Part shown: positions 8,515 through 17,046 of the stretch, piece after piece
Position numbering within the stretch: the stretch's first letter is position 1
Layout: every line of letters begins with the position of its first letter
Position numbers and translations under genes: made by a program
Origin: JANYCG01 sp031428695
Lineage (GTDB): Bacteria; Pseudomonadota; Gammaproteobacteria; Burkholderiales; Burkholderiaceae_C
Direction of reading: 5' to 3'
DNA length: 28,681 nt
Assembly: GCA_031428695.1 (NCBI GenBank)
Contig: JANOYE010000016.1
Location: 1-28,681, forward strand
Notes under the pieces: model-generated
The model's input: the letters and a program-made list of their open reading frames with translations, nothing else
The model's database searches: none
What the model was told of the DNA's origin: nothing

Positions 8515-9293
8515 GGGGCGGGCTCCAATGGCTTGGGAACTGGGGCTTGAGCGAATTGAGGGCTGGCCTGGCGACCCACGGCATGGCGCCCCAAATACAG
8601 CTCGGCAATGCGCGCGTCGGCCATCAGCTCGGCGGCGCTGCCCACCACCCGTTCGCGCCCCTCCACCAGCACGGCGGCGCGGTCGGCCAGGGCCAGTGCG
8701 GCTTTAACGTTTTGCTCCACCAAGAGCACGGTGACGCCGCTGGCGCGGATCTCGCGAAGTTTTGCAAACACTTCGGCCACCAGGCGCGGCGACAGGCCGG
8801 CCGAGGGCTCGTCCAGCATCAGCACCTGCGGCAGTCGGATCAAAGCCCGCGCAATCGCCAACATCTGCCGCTGCCCGCCCGAGAGCCTGCCCGCCAGCAA
8901 ACCACGCTGGCGCGCCAGGTCTGGAAACATCGCGTACAACGCTGGCAGGCGCTCGCGCCGCTCGACTTTTTGCAGTGCAGCGGCCAGCTCCAGGTTTTCT
9001 GCCACGGTGAGGTTGGCGAAGACATTCTCCGACTGCGGCACAAAGGCCAGGCCACGCCCGCAAAGCTGGTGCGCCGGCGTGCGGGTAATGTCCTCGGTTC
9101 CCAGCAAAACCCGCCCTGCGCTGATAGCCACCAGCCCGGCCACAGCCTTCACCAAGGTCGATTTGCCTGCACCATTGGGGCCGAGGATGGCCACGATCTC
9201 GCCTTGCCCAACCGTCAACGACGCGCCTTTGACGATTGGCAAGCCGGGCTCGTAACCCGCCTCCAAGTGTTCGATGGTCAGCGCAGCCATCAT
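8511..9293 (-). CDS. livF: branched-chain amino acid-type ABC transporter ATP-binding protein, LivF family
   Basis: The ATPase core shows Walker A GPNGAGKS, the signature LSGGQRQ, Walker B VLMLDEPSAGLSP and the LLVEQN switch region, all in LivF spacing. The start lies in ATGATG at 9288-9293, where the livG stop TGA is embedded, so either Met is possible; the longer gives 260 residues. The C-terminus runs about 20 residues beyond the usual AELYLG ending, with a Pro/Ala-rich tail. It powers the LivHM channel together with LivG. Confidence 0.93.
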   Translation of the reverse strand: MMAALTIEHLEAGYEPGLPIVKGASLTVGQGEIVAILGPNGAGKSTLVKAVAGLVAISAGRVLLGTEDITRTPAHQLCGRGLAFVPQSENVFANLTVAENLELAAALQKVERRERLPALYAMFPDLARQRGLLAGRLSGGQRQMLAIARALIRLPQVLMLDEPSAGLSPRLVAEVFAKLREIRASGVTVLLVEQNVKAALALADRAAVLVEGRERVVGSAAELMADARIAELYLGRHAVGRQASPQFAQAPVPKPLEPAP

Positions 9294-10069
9294 GCAGGCA
9301 CGGCTACTTGAGCGTCGCCCAAATACGCTTCCAGCACGCGCGCATCGCCCAGCACCTCGCCCGGCGTACCCGAGGCCAACACCTTGCCTTGCGCCATCAC
9401 CATCACCGGGTTGCACAGCGAGGCCACCAAATCCATGTTGTGTTCGATGATGAGAAACGTCACGCCCTGAGCATGCAGCAAACGGATGCGATCCACGATC
9501 ACCTCCAGCAAAGCTGGGTTCACGCCCGCGCCAGGCTCATCCAGCAGCACGATTTTGGGCTCGGCCACCATCACCCGCGCCAGTTCCAGTAACTTGCGCT
9601 GGCCGCCCGACAACACGCGCGCGGCGGCCCCGGCAAGCGCCTCCAGGCCGACAAAATTCAACCAATGCATGGCTTTTTCGCGCACCTGGCGCTCCTGATG
9701 CGCCACGCGTTGCGGGCTCAGCCAATTGGCCCAGAAGGCCTCCCCCGCCTGCTGGCGGGGTGCCAGCATGACGTTTTCCAACACCGTCATTTCCAAAAAT
9801 GGCTTCGGGATTTGAAACGTGCGCGAGAGCCCCGCTGCAAAAACTCGGTCGGCGCGCAGGCCGCCAATCGCCCGCCCGTCCAGCGTGATGCTGCCGGAAT
9901 CCAGCGCGGTGGCGCCCGCAAGCAGGTTGAACAGTGTGGTCTTGCCAGCGCCATTGGGGCCAATCAGCCCTGTGATCGCACCCCGCTGAATGTGGGCGGA
10001 GACGCCATCCACCGCGCGGTTCGCGCCAAAGCTTTTTGCAACTTCGTTCAAAATGAGCATTTGCAGCAT
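9290..10069 (-). CDS. livG: branched-chain amino acid-type ABC transporter ATP-binding protein, LivG family
   Basis: The protein has 259 residues with Walker A GPNGAGKT, Q-loop context LSRTFQIPKPF, signature LSGGQRK, Walker B IVLLDEPGAGVNP and H-loop IIEHNM. The LivG-specific insert between Q-loop and signature is present. It is the first gene of the leftward set, and its start is only 26 bp from the divergent gene at 10096. A second Met three codons in is an alternative start. Function as one of two ATPases of the importer is secure; the substrate is not. Confidence 0.93.
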   Translation of the reverse strand: MLQMLILNEVAKSFGANRAVDGVSAHIQRGAITGLIGPNGAGKTTLFNLLAGATALDSGSITLDGRAIGGLRADRVFAAGLSRTFQIPKPFLEMTVLENVMLAPRQQAGEAFWANWLSPQRVAHQERQVREKAMHWLNFVGLEALAGAAARVLSGGQRKLLELARVMVAEPKIVLLDEPGAGVNPALLEVIVDRIRLLHAQGVTFLIIEHNMDLVASLCNPVMVMAQGKVLASGTPGEVLGDARVLEAYLGDAQVAVPA

Positions 10070-10095
10070 TTATACCTGACCAGACAGGAAGCACC

Positions 10096-10452
10096 ATGCC
10101 CGACGAAACCAGCAGCGACAGTTTTGAGCTTTACGACCTTCGCGTGGATGTGGTCGCGCCGCCCGGCGCAACCATCCAGTGCAGCGCCCACGTGGGTGAC
10201 CACTTCGAGCTGCGCGGCGAAATGCTGCACTTGCCAGCAGGGCAGGGGTTCTCCATCTATTCCCTAGCCGCCTTGCTGCCGCTGCTGCCCGCCAAACAAC
10301 GCGCCACGGACCCCCATGACTGGATGAGCACCGACGCTGAAGTGGCCTGCCCCGACCCGCACTGCCCCACGCGTTTCCGCATCACGCGGCTCGGGCTGCG
10401 CAGTTTTTCGCACCATGAGACAACTGCAGCGCCCTTGAAGGCCACACCATGA
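10096..10452 (+). CDS. small TIGR04076-like protein of unknown function
   Basis: The protein has 118 residues. It resembles the TIGR04076 family: an N-terminal beta segment, a Cys before VGDHFEL (C29), the central GFSIYSLAALLPLLPA (51-66), then ACPDPHC (C85, C90) followed by a strand. The three cysteines hint at metal or cofactor binding, but no function is established. AGGA lies seven bases before the ATG. It heads the rightward operon and is followed 13 bases later by an aldo/keto reductase. Its place beside redox enzymes and the importer suggests an accessory role in the same pathway. The family call is from memory of the motif pattern and is moderate. Confidence 0.6.
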   Translation: MPDETSSDSFELYDLRVDVVAPPGATIQCSAHVGDHFELRGEMLHLPAGQGFSIYSLAALLPLLPAKQRATDPHDWMSTDAEVACPDPHCPTRFRITRLGLRSFSHHETTAAPLKATP

Positions 10453-10465
10453 TGGGAGACCTGCC

Positions 10466-11521
10466 ATGAGTGTCGAACTCTTTAAATTGGCTCCCGGCTA
10501 CGACATTCCCCGCTTGATTCGTGGCGGCTGGCAATTGGCCGGCGACCATGGCGAGGTGGATCGCGCGCGGGCCATTGCCGACATGGCAGTGTTTGTGGAG
10601 GCAGGCATTGACACCTTCGACTGCGCCGACATCTATACCGGCGTGGAAGACATCATTGGCGAATTTCGCGCCAGCCGGTCTGCCAGCCAAGCCGCCTTGC
10701 GCGTGCACACCAAGTTTGTGCCCGACCTCAATGACTTGGCCCAGGTGGATGCCGCCTACGTGCGCCGCGTCGTTACCCGTTCGTTGCAACGCTTGCGCGC
10801 CGAGCGGCTGGATTTGGTGCAGTTTCACTGGTGGGACTACCACGTGCCGGGCATGGTGGCCACGGCGCAAGCGCTGGCCGAGCTGCAGCGCGAAGGCTTG
10901 ATCCACCATATCGGCGGCACCAATTTCGACACGCCCCAAACCGCCACAATGCTCGATGCCGACGTGCCTCTGGTCAGCATGCAGGTGCAGTACTCACTGC
11001 TGGACAGGCGCCCCAAGGCCGCCTTGGCCGCGTTGTGCGCCAAGAGCGGCATGCGCCTGCTATGTTACGGCTCGCTGGCTGGCGGCTTCATCACCGAGCA
11101 ATGGCTGGGCGCGCCCGAGCCTTCTGCTGTCTCCAACCCAAAAAGCCTGCTGTTGGCCAACCGTTCACTCATCAAATACAAGCTGGTGATCGACGACTTC
11201 GGCGGTTGGGGCGCATTTCAAAACTTGCTGCAACTTTTGAAGCGCATCGGCCAGCGGCATTCTGTCAGCCTGTCTGCTGTGGCGACGCGCTGGGTGCTGG
11301 AACAGCCTCGGGTGGCGGCCGCCATCGTCGGCGCGCGGTATGCGTCGCACCTGCCGGAGCATCTGCAGGTGTTTTCATTCCAGCTCGATGCAGAAGACCA
11401 CGGCGAGATCGATGCGCTCTTGGCAACCTGCCCCGGCCCCCAAGGCGACACCTATGCGCTGGAACGGGACCGCAGCGGGCGCCATGGGCGTATCATGAAA
11501 TACAACCTGAGCAAGGTGTGA
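10466..11521 (+). CDS. aldo/keto reductase
   Basis: The protein has 351 residues with a TIM-barrel AKR pattern. The catalytic tetrad is readable as D52 and Y57 (FDCADIYTG), K83 (VHTKF) and H121 (VQFHWW). The C-terminal NADP-binding part shows VATRWVLEQPRVAAAIVGAR. A strong Shine-Dalgarno (GGGAG, about seven bases upstream) fixes the ATG. It is clearly paralogous to the N-terminal part of the protein at 12909, sharing HWW, the GTNFDT/LTNFDT stretch and the VGARxxxH region, but it has no Rid domain. It probably reduces a carbonyl in the pathway fed by the divergent importer. Substrate unknown. Confidence 0.85.
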   Translation: MSVELFKLAPGYDIPRLIRGGWQLAGDHGEVDRARAIADMAVFVEAGIDTFDCADIYTGVEDIIGEFRASRSASQAALRVHTKFVPDLNDLAQVDAAYVRRVVTRSLQRLRAERLDLVQFHWWDYHVPGMVATAQALAELQREGLIHHIGGTNFDTPQTATMLDADVPLVSMQVQYSLLDRRPKAALAALCAKSGMRLLCYGSLAGGFITEQWLGAPEPSAVSNPKSLLLANRSLIKYKLVIDDFGGWGAFQNLLQLLKRIGQRHSVSLSAVATRWVLEQPRVAAAIVGARYASHLPEHLQVFSFQLDAEDHGEIDALLATCPGPQGDTYALERDRSGRHGRIMKYNLSKV

Positions 11522-11539
11522 ATCCGGGCTGGGTGTGGC

Positions 11540-11571
11540 TTGATTTTTGTTTGATTTTTGTTTGATTTTTG
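11540..11571 (+). repeat. three 11-bp-spaced copies of TTGATTTTTG
   Basis: TTGATTTTTG occurs at 11540, 11551 and 11562, each separated by one T. The T5 tracts recur every 11 bp, close to one helical turn, so the DNA should be intrinsically curved. It sits 31 bp before the start of the binding-protein gene. Confidence 0.85.
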
Positions 11572-11602
11572 AACCTCTTCTATCAACCAGGAGCTTTGAG
11601 AC

Positions 11603-12880
11603 ATGAAAAAACTGATCCCCGCCACCTCTATGGCGCTGTGCCTGCTGGCGCCCCTGGGCGCCTCCGCCCAATCGCCCGACTGCAAACACACCGTGGGCAT
11701 GGTGGTGTCGCTCACCGGCGCGGCCGGGCGTTTCGGCCAAGCCGCCGCCAAGTCGGTTGAACTGGCGTTTCGAGACTTGAACGCCGCCGCCGGCGCGCAG
11801 GGCATTGCCGGCTGCCAGCTCGCGTTTGATTTGCGCGATGCGCAAAGCCAGGGCTCAGTGGCGGTGGACCAGGCGCGGCAACTGGTGGATTTGAAGAAGG
11901 TGCCGGCCATCATTGGCGGCATCATCTCGTCGGTGTCGATTCCCATCGTGACCTCGGTCACTGCGCCAGCAGGTGTGGTGCAGATTTCGCCCGCTTCCAC
12001 CTCGCCCACTCTCACACGCATGGGCAACGAGGGACAAAGCAAGGGATGGTTTTTCCGCACCATCACGTCTGACGCCCTGCAAGGCACGGCTGCGGCCAAA
12101 TACGCGATGGATCAAGGCTTGCGGCAGGTGGCCATCATCAACGTCAACAACGATTTTGGCGTGAACATGCTGGCCGAATTCCGCAAGGCTTATGAAGCGT
12201 TGGGCGGCAAAATCGCCTCGGCCACGCCGTACAACCCGGCCCAGGCTTCGTATGCGCCGGAGGTCACCAAAGCGCTGCAGGGCGACCCGCCTGCGCTGTA
12301 TTTGATTGGTTACCCAGGCGACGCCACCACCATTTTGCGCACCTGGATTCAGCAAGGCGGCCCGCAACGCTTCTTGCTCAATGACGGCTTGAACTCGGCC
12401 GACCTGATCAAAGGTGTCGGCCCGCAGTTTTTGAACAACGCTTTTGGCACCTCGTCTGGCACAACACGCAGCCCGAGCACCGACTATTTCGACAAAGCCT
12501 ACCCCGCCATGAGCGGCGGCTTCGATTCCAAAGCCCCGGCCGCCGACCGCGCCTTCGACGCCGGCGCCATCATGGGCCTGGCCATCGCCCGTGCCGGCAA
12601 ATTTGAAGCGGCGGCCATCCGTGATGCCATCCGCGAGGTGACCAAACCCGGCGGCGAAGTGGTGAGCGCTGGGCCTGAAGGGTTTGCCCGCGCCTTGCAG
12701 TTGATTCGTGAACGCAAAGCAATCCGTTATGTCGGTGTGATCGGCGGCGTGGAGTTTGACAAAAACGGCGACATCGTTGGGCCGTTTAGGCTGTGGCGGC
12801 TGCAAAACGGCGAGGTCACCACCACCGGTCAGATGACCACCGACGAGGTGCAGGCGGTGCAAGCCAAGTTGCCGCGCTGA
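11603..12880 (+). CDS. periplasmic substrate-binding protein of a branched-chain-type ABC importer
   Basis: The protein has 425 residues. It begins with a classic signal peptide (MKKLIPATSMALCLLAPLGASA, then QS). The mature part follows the Peripla_BP_6/LivJ fold: TVGMVVSLTGAAGRFGQAAAK at the ligand-lobe start, VPAIIGGIISSVSIPI, VVQISPASTSPTLT, then the second lobe with QVAIINVNNDFGVNM. AGGAG lies about nine bases before the ATG. It should deliver substrate to LivHMGF encoded divergently at 6596-10069. Its position among an amidase and reductases, rather than beside the permeases, ties the importer to this catabolic operon. The ligand cannot be read from the sequence. Confidence 0.9.
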   Translation: MKKLIPATSMALCLLAPLGASAQSPDCKHTVGMVVSLTGAAGRFGQAAAKSVELAFRDLNAAAGAQGIAGCQLAFDLRDAQSQGSVAVDQARQLVDLKKVPAIIGGIISSVSIPIVTSVTAPAGVVQISPASTSPTLTRMGNEGQSKGWFFRTITSDALQGTAAAKYAMDQGLRQVAIINVNNDFGVNMLAEFRKAYEALGGKIASATPYNPAQASYAPEVTKALQGDPPALYLIGYPGDATTILRTWIQQGGPQRFLLNDGLNSADLIKGVGPQFLNNAFGTSSGTTRSPSTDYFDKAYPAMSGGFDSKAPAADRAFDAGAIMGLAIARAGKFEAAAIRDAIREVTKPGGEVVSAGPEGFARALQLIRERKAIRYVGVIGGVEFDKNGDIVGPFRLWRLQNGEVTTTGQMTTDEVQAVQAKLPR

Positions 12881-12908
12881 CTTCGACAAAGCGGGCCGGA
12901 CACTGCCA

Positions 12909-14354
12909 ATGATTGAACGAACCCTGCTGGCGCCAGGGCTGGAGATCCCCCGTGTTGTCACCGGGCTGTGGCAGGTGGCCGACATGGAGCGCGGCGGTTC
13001 GGTGCTTGACGCCGGGCACGCAGCCGCCGCTATGACTGAATACGCCAAAGCCGGTTTTGACGCCTTTGACATGGCCGACCACTACGGCTCTTCGGAGCTC
13101 ATCACCGGCCATTTGTTGGGCCAGCGCTCACCCATCAAAGCCTTCACCAAATGGTGCCCTGAGCCTGGCCCGATGACACCAGCGCTGGTGCGTGCAGGCG
13201 TGGAGCGTGCGCAGCAGCGTATGCAAACCCAGTGCATTGACCTGATGCAATTCCATTGGTGGACGTTTGAGCACCCCGGATATCTGGATGCGCTCACCGA
13301 GCTTGCTGCGTTGCGCGCCCAGGGTGCCATTCAACACATTGGTCTGACCAATTTCGACACGGCCCATCTGCGCCTGTTGCTGGCCCAGGGCCTGCCAATT
13401 GCGAGCAATCAGGTCTGCCTGTCTTTGCTGGATCGCCGCGCCACCGGCCCAATGACCCAGCTTTGCCAGGAGCGCGGCGTCAAGCTGCTGGCTTATGGCA
13501 CGCTCGGAGGCGGGTTTTTGTCAGAACGCTGGTTGAATAAAGAAGCACCGCTGGAAGTGGGCGACTGGAGCAAGATGAAGTACCGCCGCTTCATCAACGC
13601 CGTAGGCGGCTGGGCGGCACTCCAAGGCGTGTTGAAGGCGGCGCACACGATTGCGCAAAAGCACAGGGTCTCGATTGCCAACGTGGCCACCCGCTGGGTG
13701 CTGGACCAGCCCGCTGTAGCGGCTGTCATCGTCGGAGCCCGGCTGGGCGAATCTGAACACCGGGCCGACAACGAACGCGTTTTCTCGTTCACGCTGGATG
13801 GCGAAGACCTCGCCCGGTTGGAGTCGGCATTTGCCGCCACCCAAGCCATCCCCGGCGACTGCGGCGACGAATACCGCAAGCCGCCCTTTCTCACCGCGTC
13901 TGGCGACCTGAGCCACCACCTGTCGTCGTTTGCGCCCATCTACAAAAAGCAACGGATTCCCGGCCACACGGATCGCTGGTGTGTGGACAGCGGCAGCGTG
14001 TGGGAATCGATTGCCGGCTACTCGCGCGCGGTGCGCGATGGTGCGCATGTGTCGGTGTCTGGCACCACCGCCACCCACGGTAACGGCGCCGTTGTGGCCG
14101 CAGGCGACGCGGGCGCTCAAACCACCTGGATTCTCGACAAAATCGCCGCGTCCCTGAGCGCGCTGGGGGCACGCATGGAAGACGTCATTCGCACCCGCAT
14201 TTACCTGCGCGACGTGAACGAGTGGGAGGCCGTGTCGCGCGAGCATGGCCGCGTGTTTGGCCACACCCGGCCCGCCAACACCTTGGTGCAGGCCGGCGCG
14301 CTGATTGGGGACGGTTACCGGGTGGAAATCGAAGCCGAGGCCTTGGTTCGGTGA
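12909..14354 (+). CDS. aldo/keto reductase - Rid (YjgF) domain fusion
   Basis: The protein has 481 residues. Residues 1 to about 325 are an aldo/keto reductase with tetrad D54, Y59 (FDMADHYG), K81 (FTKW) and H116 (MQFHWW), similar to the reductase at 10466. Residues about 355-481 form a Rid/YjgF domain: GYSRAVRDGAHVSVSGTTA, the helix before VIRTRIYLRDVNEWE, and RPANTLVQAGALI with the final VEIEAEALVR. The residue aligned with Arg105 of E. coli RidA (in PARS) is Asn457 (RPAN), so classical 2-aminoacrylate deaminase activity is doubtful. The domains could act in sequence on an imine or enamine and its carbonyl; this is inference. It starts 28 bp after the binding protein with a weak ribosome site, so it is probably in the same operon. 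Confidence 0.85.
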   Translation: MIERTLLAPGLEIPRVVTGLWQVADMERGGSVLDAGHAAAAMTEYAKAGFDAFDMADHYGSSELITGHLLGQRSPIKAFTKWCPEPGPMTPALVRAGVERAQQRMQTQCIDLMQFHWWTFEHPGYLDALTELAALRAQGAIQHIGLTNFDTAHLRLLLAQGLPIASNQVCLSLLDRRATGPMTQLCQERGVKLLAYGTLGGGFLSERWLNKEAPLEVGDWSKMKYRRFINAVGGWAALQGVLKAAHTIAQKHRVSIANVATRWVLDQPAVAAVIVGARLGESEHRADNERVFSFTLDGEDLARLESAFAATQAIPGDCGDEYRKPPFLTASGDLSHHLSSFAPIYKKQRIPGHTDRWCVDSGSVWESIAGYSRAVRDGAHVSVSGTTATHGNGAVVAAGDAGAQTTWILDKIAASLSALGARMEDVIRTRIYLRDVNEWEAVSREHGRVFGHTRPANTLVQAGALIGDGYRVEIEAEALVR

Positions 14355-14400
14355 CGGCCAAGCCTCCACAGCCACCATCACAACGACAGGCCTTCAAGTT

Positions 14401-15798
14401 ATGACACTCCACACCCTGAGCGCGCACGAACTGCTGCGCGCCTACCGAAGCCATGAACTCTCCCCGGTCGCGGTCACCCAATCCGTGCTGCAACACATCG
14501 AAAAGTGGGAGCCGCACATCCACGCTACCTACCTGTTGCGCCCGGACGCAGCGCTGGCACAGGCCAAAGCCTCTGAAGCGCGTTGGCAGAAGGGCACACC
14601 CTGCGGCGATTTGGACGGCGTGCCCGTCACCATCAAAGACAACATCGCCACACTGGGTGACCCGACCCCGGTGGGCACCGCCGCCAGCGACATGACTCCC
14701 GCGCAGGCAGACGCGCCCCCAGCGGCGCGGCTGCGCGAAGCCGGCGCTGTGTTCATCTGCAAAACCACCATGCCCGACTACGGCATGTTGTCCAGCGGCC
14801 TTTCCACCTTCCACAAACTTGCTCGCAACCCGTGGGATGTGAGCAAAACACCCGGCGGCTCCAGCGCCGGTGCGGGCTCTGCCGCCGCCGCAGGGTACGG
14901 CCCCTTGCACATCGGCACCGACATCGGCGGCTCGTTGCGCCTGCCCGCAGGTTGGTGCGGCATCTTCAGCCTGAAGCCTAGCCTTGGTCGCATCCCCATC
15001 GACCCGCCCTACACCGGGCGCGCCGCCGGGCCGATGACACGCACCGTGGCCGATGCAGCACTCATGATGCAGGTGCTCTCGCGCCCCGATGCGCGCGACA
15101 GCATGAGATTGCCCTACCAAGAAATCGCCTGGGATGACTTCGACGCCGCGCCCGGTTCTCTAAAAGGCCTGAAGATCGGCCTGCTGCTGGACGCTGGCTG
15201 CGGGCTCAAAGTGGCGCCCGAAGTGAGCACTGCCGTCGAGCAGGCGGCCAAATTGTTTGAGGCCGCTGGCGCCATCGTCACGCCGATGAAACCTTTCTTG
15301 ACACCGGCCATGCTCGATGGCCTGGACCACGCCTGGCGCATGCGCTCCTACATTGACTTAAACGCGCTGGCGCCTGGGAAAAAAGCAGCGGTTTTGCCCT
15401 ATATCCGCCAATGGGCCGGCAGCGCTGCGGGCATGACTGGCCAGCAAGTGTTTGTGGCCACTAGCCAAGCCCATGCCGTTCGCCTGGCCTCGGTGAAAGC
15501 CTGCAGCGCCTTCGACTTTGTGATCTCGCCCACTGCGCCGGTGCCGGCGTTTGCCGCCGAGTTGCCCTCACCCACCAACGACCCGCTGCACGGCCTGGAG
15601 CACATCGCGTTCACGGTGCCGTACAACATGTCTGAGCAACCCGCCGCGTCGATCAACTGCGGTTACACAGCGGGCGGCCTGCCGATTGGTTTGCAGATCG
15701 CTGGCCAGAGGTTTGACGACCTGGGTGTGTTGCGCGTCTCGCGTGCCTACGAGCTTCTTCGCAGCCCGCAACGCAACTGGCCCTCGCTGCCAATTTGA
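14401..15798 (+). CDS. amidase-signature family hydrolase
   Basis: The protein has 465 residues with the Ser-cisSer-Lys triad readable as K79 (VTIKDN), S154 (PGGSSAG) and nucleophile S178 (TDIGGSLR). The Gly/Ser-rich signature region and the C-terminal NxxGxPxGLQIxG-like ending (GGLPIGLQIAGQRFDD) are typical. The frame is open further upstream, but Met at 14401 starts the conserved MTLHTLSAHELLRAY segment usual for amidases. It would hydrolyse a carboxamide, making it the best clue that the imported compound, or an intermediate, is an amide. It lies 46 bp after the reductase-Rid fusion and 8 bp before the TPR protein. The precise substrate is unknown. Confidence 0.92.
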   Translation: MTLHTLSAHELLRAYRSHELSPVAVTQSVLQHIEKWEPHIHATYLLRPDAALAQAKASEARWQKGTPCGDLDGVPVTIKDNIATLGDPTPVGTAASDMTPAQADAPPAARLREAGAVFICKTTMPDYGMLSSGLSTFHKLARNPWDVSKTPGGSSAGAGSAAAAGYGPLHIGTDIGGSLRLPAGWCGIFSLKPSLGRIPIDPPYTGRAAGPMTRTVADAALMMQVLSRPDARDSMRLPYQEIAWDDFDAAPGSLKGLKIGLLLDAGCGLKVAPEVSTAVEQAAKLFEAAGAIVTPMKPFLTPAMLDGLDHAWRMRSYIDLNALAPGKKAAVLPYIRQWAGSAAGMTGQQVFVATSQAHAVRLASVKACSAFDFVISPTAPVPAFAAELPSPTNDPLHGLEHIAFTVPYNMSEQPAASINCGYTAGGLPIGLQIAGQRFDDLGVLRVSRAYELLRSPQRNWPSLPI

Positions 15799-15806
15799 GG
15801 CGATCC

Positions 15807-17024
15807 ATGTTGACAGACAGCCTCGGTAACGCTGTCACCCTGCATGACGCGGGCAGCCTGGCGTTTGTCAACGACTTTGTCGAAGGCGTCATTTCCTGCG
15901 AAGCGCGCGCGGTCAACGTTTTCAAAATCGCCGAGTCGGAGCCAAGCGCCATCGTGCAGGCTTATTGCGCCGCGCTGCACCTGTTCGCCGAATCGCGCGA
16001 TGCCCCCGGCAACGCGCGCCCGTTTTTGACACAGGCCCAGGCCACACTGGACGCGAACCCGGCGGTCAGCTTGCGCGAGCGCCGCTTTGTCGCCGCCATC
16101 GCGGCGTGGGCAGCGGGTGATATCCATCTTGCCTGCGTTTTGCATGAAGAACAGGCGCAAGAGTTTCCGCGCGACCTGGTGTCGCTCAAACTCGGCCAGT
16201 ACCACCACTTCAACCGAGGCGACCCCCGCGCGATGCTGCACCTGGCGCTGGCGTGCCGAACCGCTGCCACTGACGTGCCCTATTTCCACGGCATGTTGGC
16301 CTTTGGCCAGGAGCAGTGCCATCACCTGGAAGAGGCCGAACAATCCGCCCGCACCGGCGTGCGCCTGTGCCGCAAAGAACCCTGGGCGCACCACGCCATC
16401 GCCCACGTGATGTTGACCCAAGGCCGCGTTGGCGAGGGCCGCGAGTTCATGAACAGCATGAGCGACAGCTGGACGGGCCTGAACTCCTTCATGGTCACCC
16501 ACAACTGGTGGCACCAGGCGCTGTTTGCCATCGAGCTGCAAGATTTCGCGGGCGCGCTGCAACTGTTTGACGAACGCATTTGGGGCGTCGTCAAAACCTA
16601 TTCGCAAGACCAGGTCAACGCTGTTTCGCTGCTCTCTCGGCTTGAGCTGAAAGGTGTTGACGTGGGCGGGCGCTGGGCCGATGTGTCGTCCTACCTGCTC
16701 CATCGCACGGGTGACCAAGTCTCGCCCTTTCTGGATTCGCATTACCTGTACGGGCTGGCCCGCGCTGGCCTGCCCGAGGCTGAAGTCTTGATGCGCAATA
16801 TCGAAATCCACGCGCAGAAGCTCGCCTCGGCAGCCCCAGCGTGGCAAGACGTCGCCCTGCCCGCCGCGCGCGGCCTGCTGGCCCACGCGCGGGGCGACTT
16901 CAAACACGCCGCAGGCCATCTCGCGCAAGCCCTGCCACGTCTCACCGAGATCGGCGGCAGCCACGCGCAGCGCGACTGGTTTGAGCAGCTTCACCAAGAC
17001 GCGCAAAAGCGGCGTCCGAAATAA
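15807..17024 (+). CDS. TPR protein of the TTC38 family
   Basis: The protein has 405 residues built of helical repeats. It carries the TTC38-type core: FHGMLAFGQEQCHHLEEAE, then EPWAHHAIAHVMLTQGRVGEG, then NSFMVTHNWWHQALFAIEL. The many His residues in the HHAIAH and HNWWH motifs are characteristic and could bind a metal, though the family's biochemistry is not established. The start at 15807 has GAGG six bases upstream; a TTG at 15795 overlapping the amidase stop is less likely. It is tightly packed between the amidase and an alpha/beta hydrolase, so a role in the same pathway is likely. No signal peptide; cytoplasmic. Confidence 0.8.
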   Translation: MLTDSLGNAVTLHDAGSLAFVNDFVEGVISCEARAVNVFKIAESEPSAIVQAYCAALHLFAESRDAPGNARPFLTQAQATLDANPAVSLRERRFVAAIAAWAAGDIHLACVLHEEQAQEFPRDLVSLKLGQYHHFNRGDPRAMLHLALACRTAATDVPYFHGMLAFGQEQCHHLEEAEQSARTGVRLCRKEPWAHHAIAHVMLTQGRVGEGREFMNSMSDSWTGLNSFMVTHNWWHQALFAIELQDFAGALQLFDERIWGVVKTYSQDQVNAVSLLSRLELKGVDVGGRWADVSSYLLHRTGDQVSPFLDSHYLYGLARAGLPEAEVLMRNIEIHAQKLASAAPAWQDVALPAARGLLAHARGDFKHAAGHLAQALPRLTEIGGSHAQRDWFEQLHQDAQKRRPK

Positions 17025-17046
17025 CCTTCATCGACCAAGCACCGCC

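Noticed and set aside
8547..9311. Open plus-strand frame opposite livF
   Set aside because: The His/Gln-rich translation is typical of the antisense of an ABC ATPase, and LivF motifs are complete on the minus strand.
11855..13072. Open minus-strand frame of about 405 codons opposite the binding-protein gene
   Set aside because: It covers the plus-strand binding protein, which has a signal peptide and family motifs. The antisense product is unrecognisable.
14305..14400. Longer amidase N-terminus from an upstream start
   Set aside because: These 32 codons overlap the reductase-Rid gene and read as unstructured sequence, while Met at 14401 begins the normal amidase N-terminus.
15747..17006. 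Open minus-strand frame of about 419 codons opposite the TPR gene
   Set aside because: It is a high-GC antisense shadow of the TTC38-like gene. The plus-strand frame has clear family motifs; the minus product has none.
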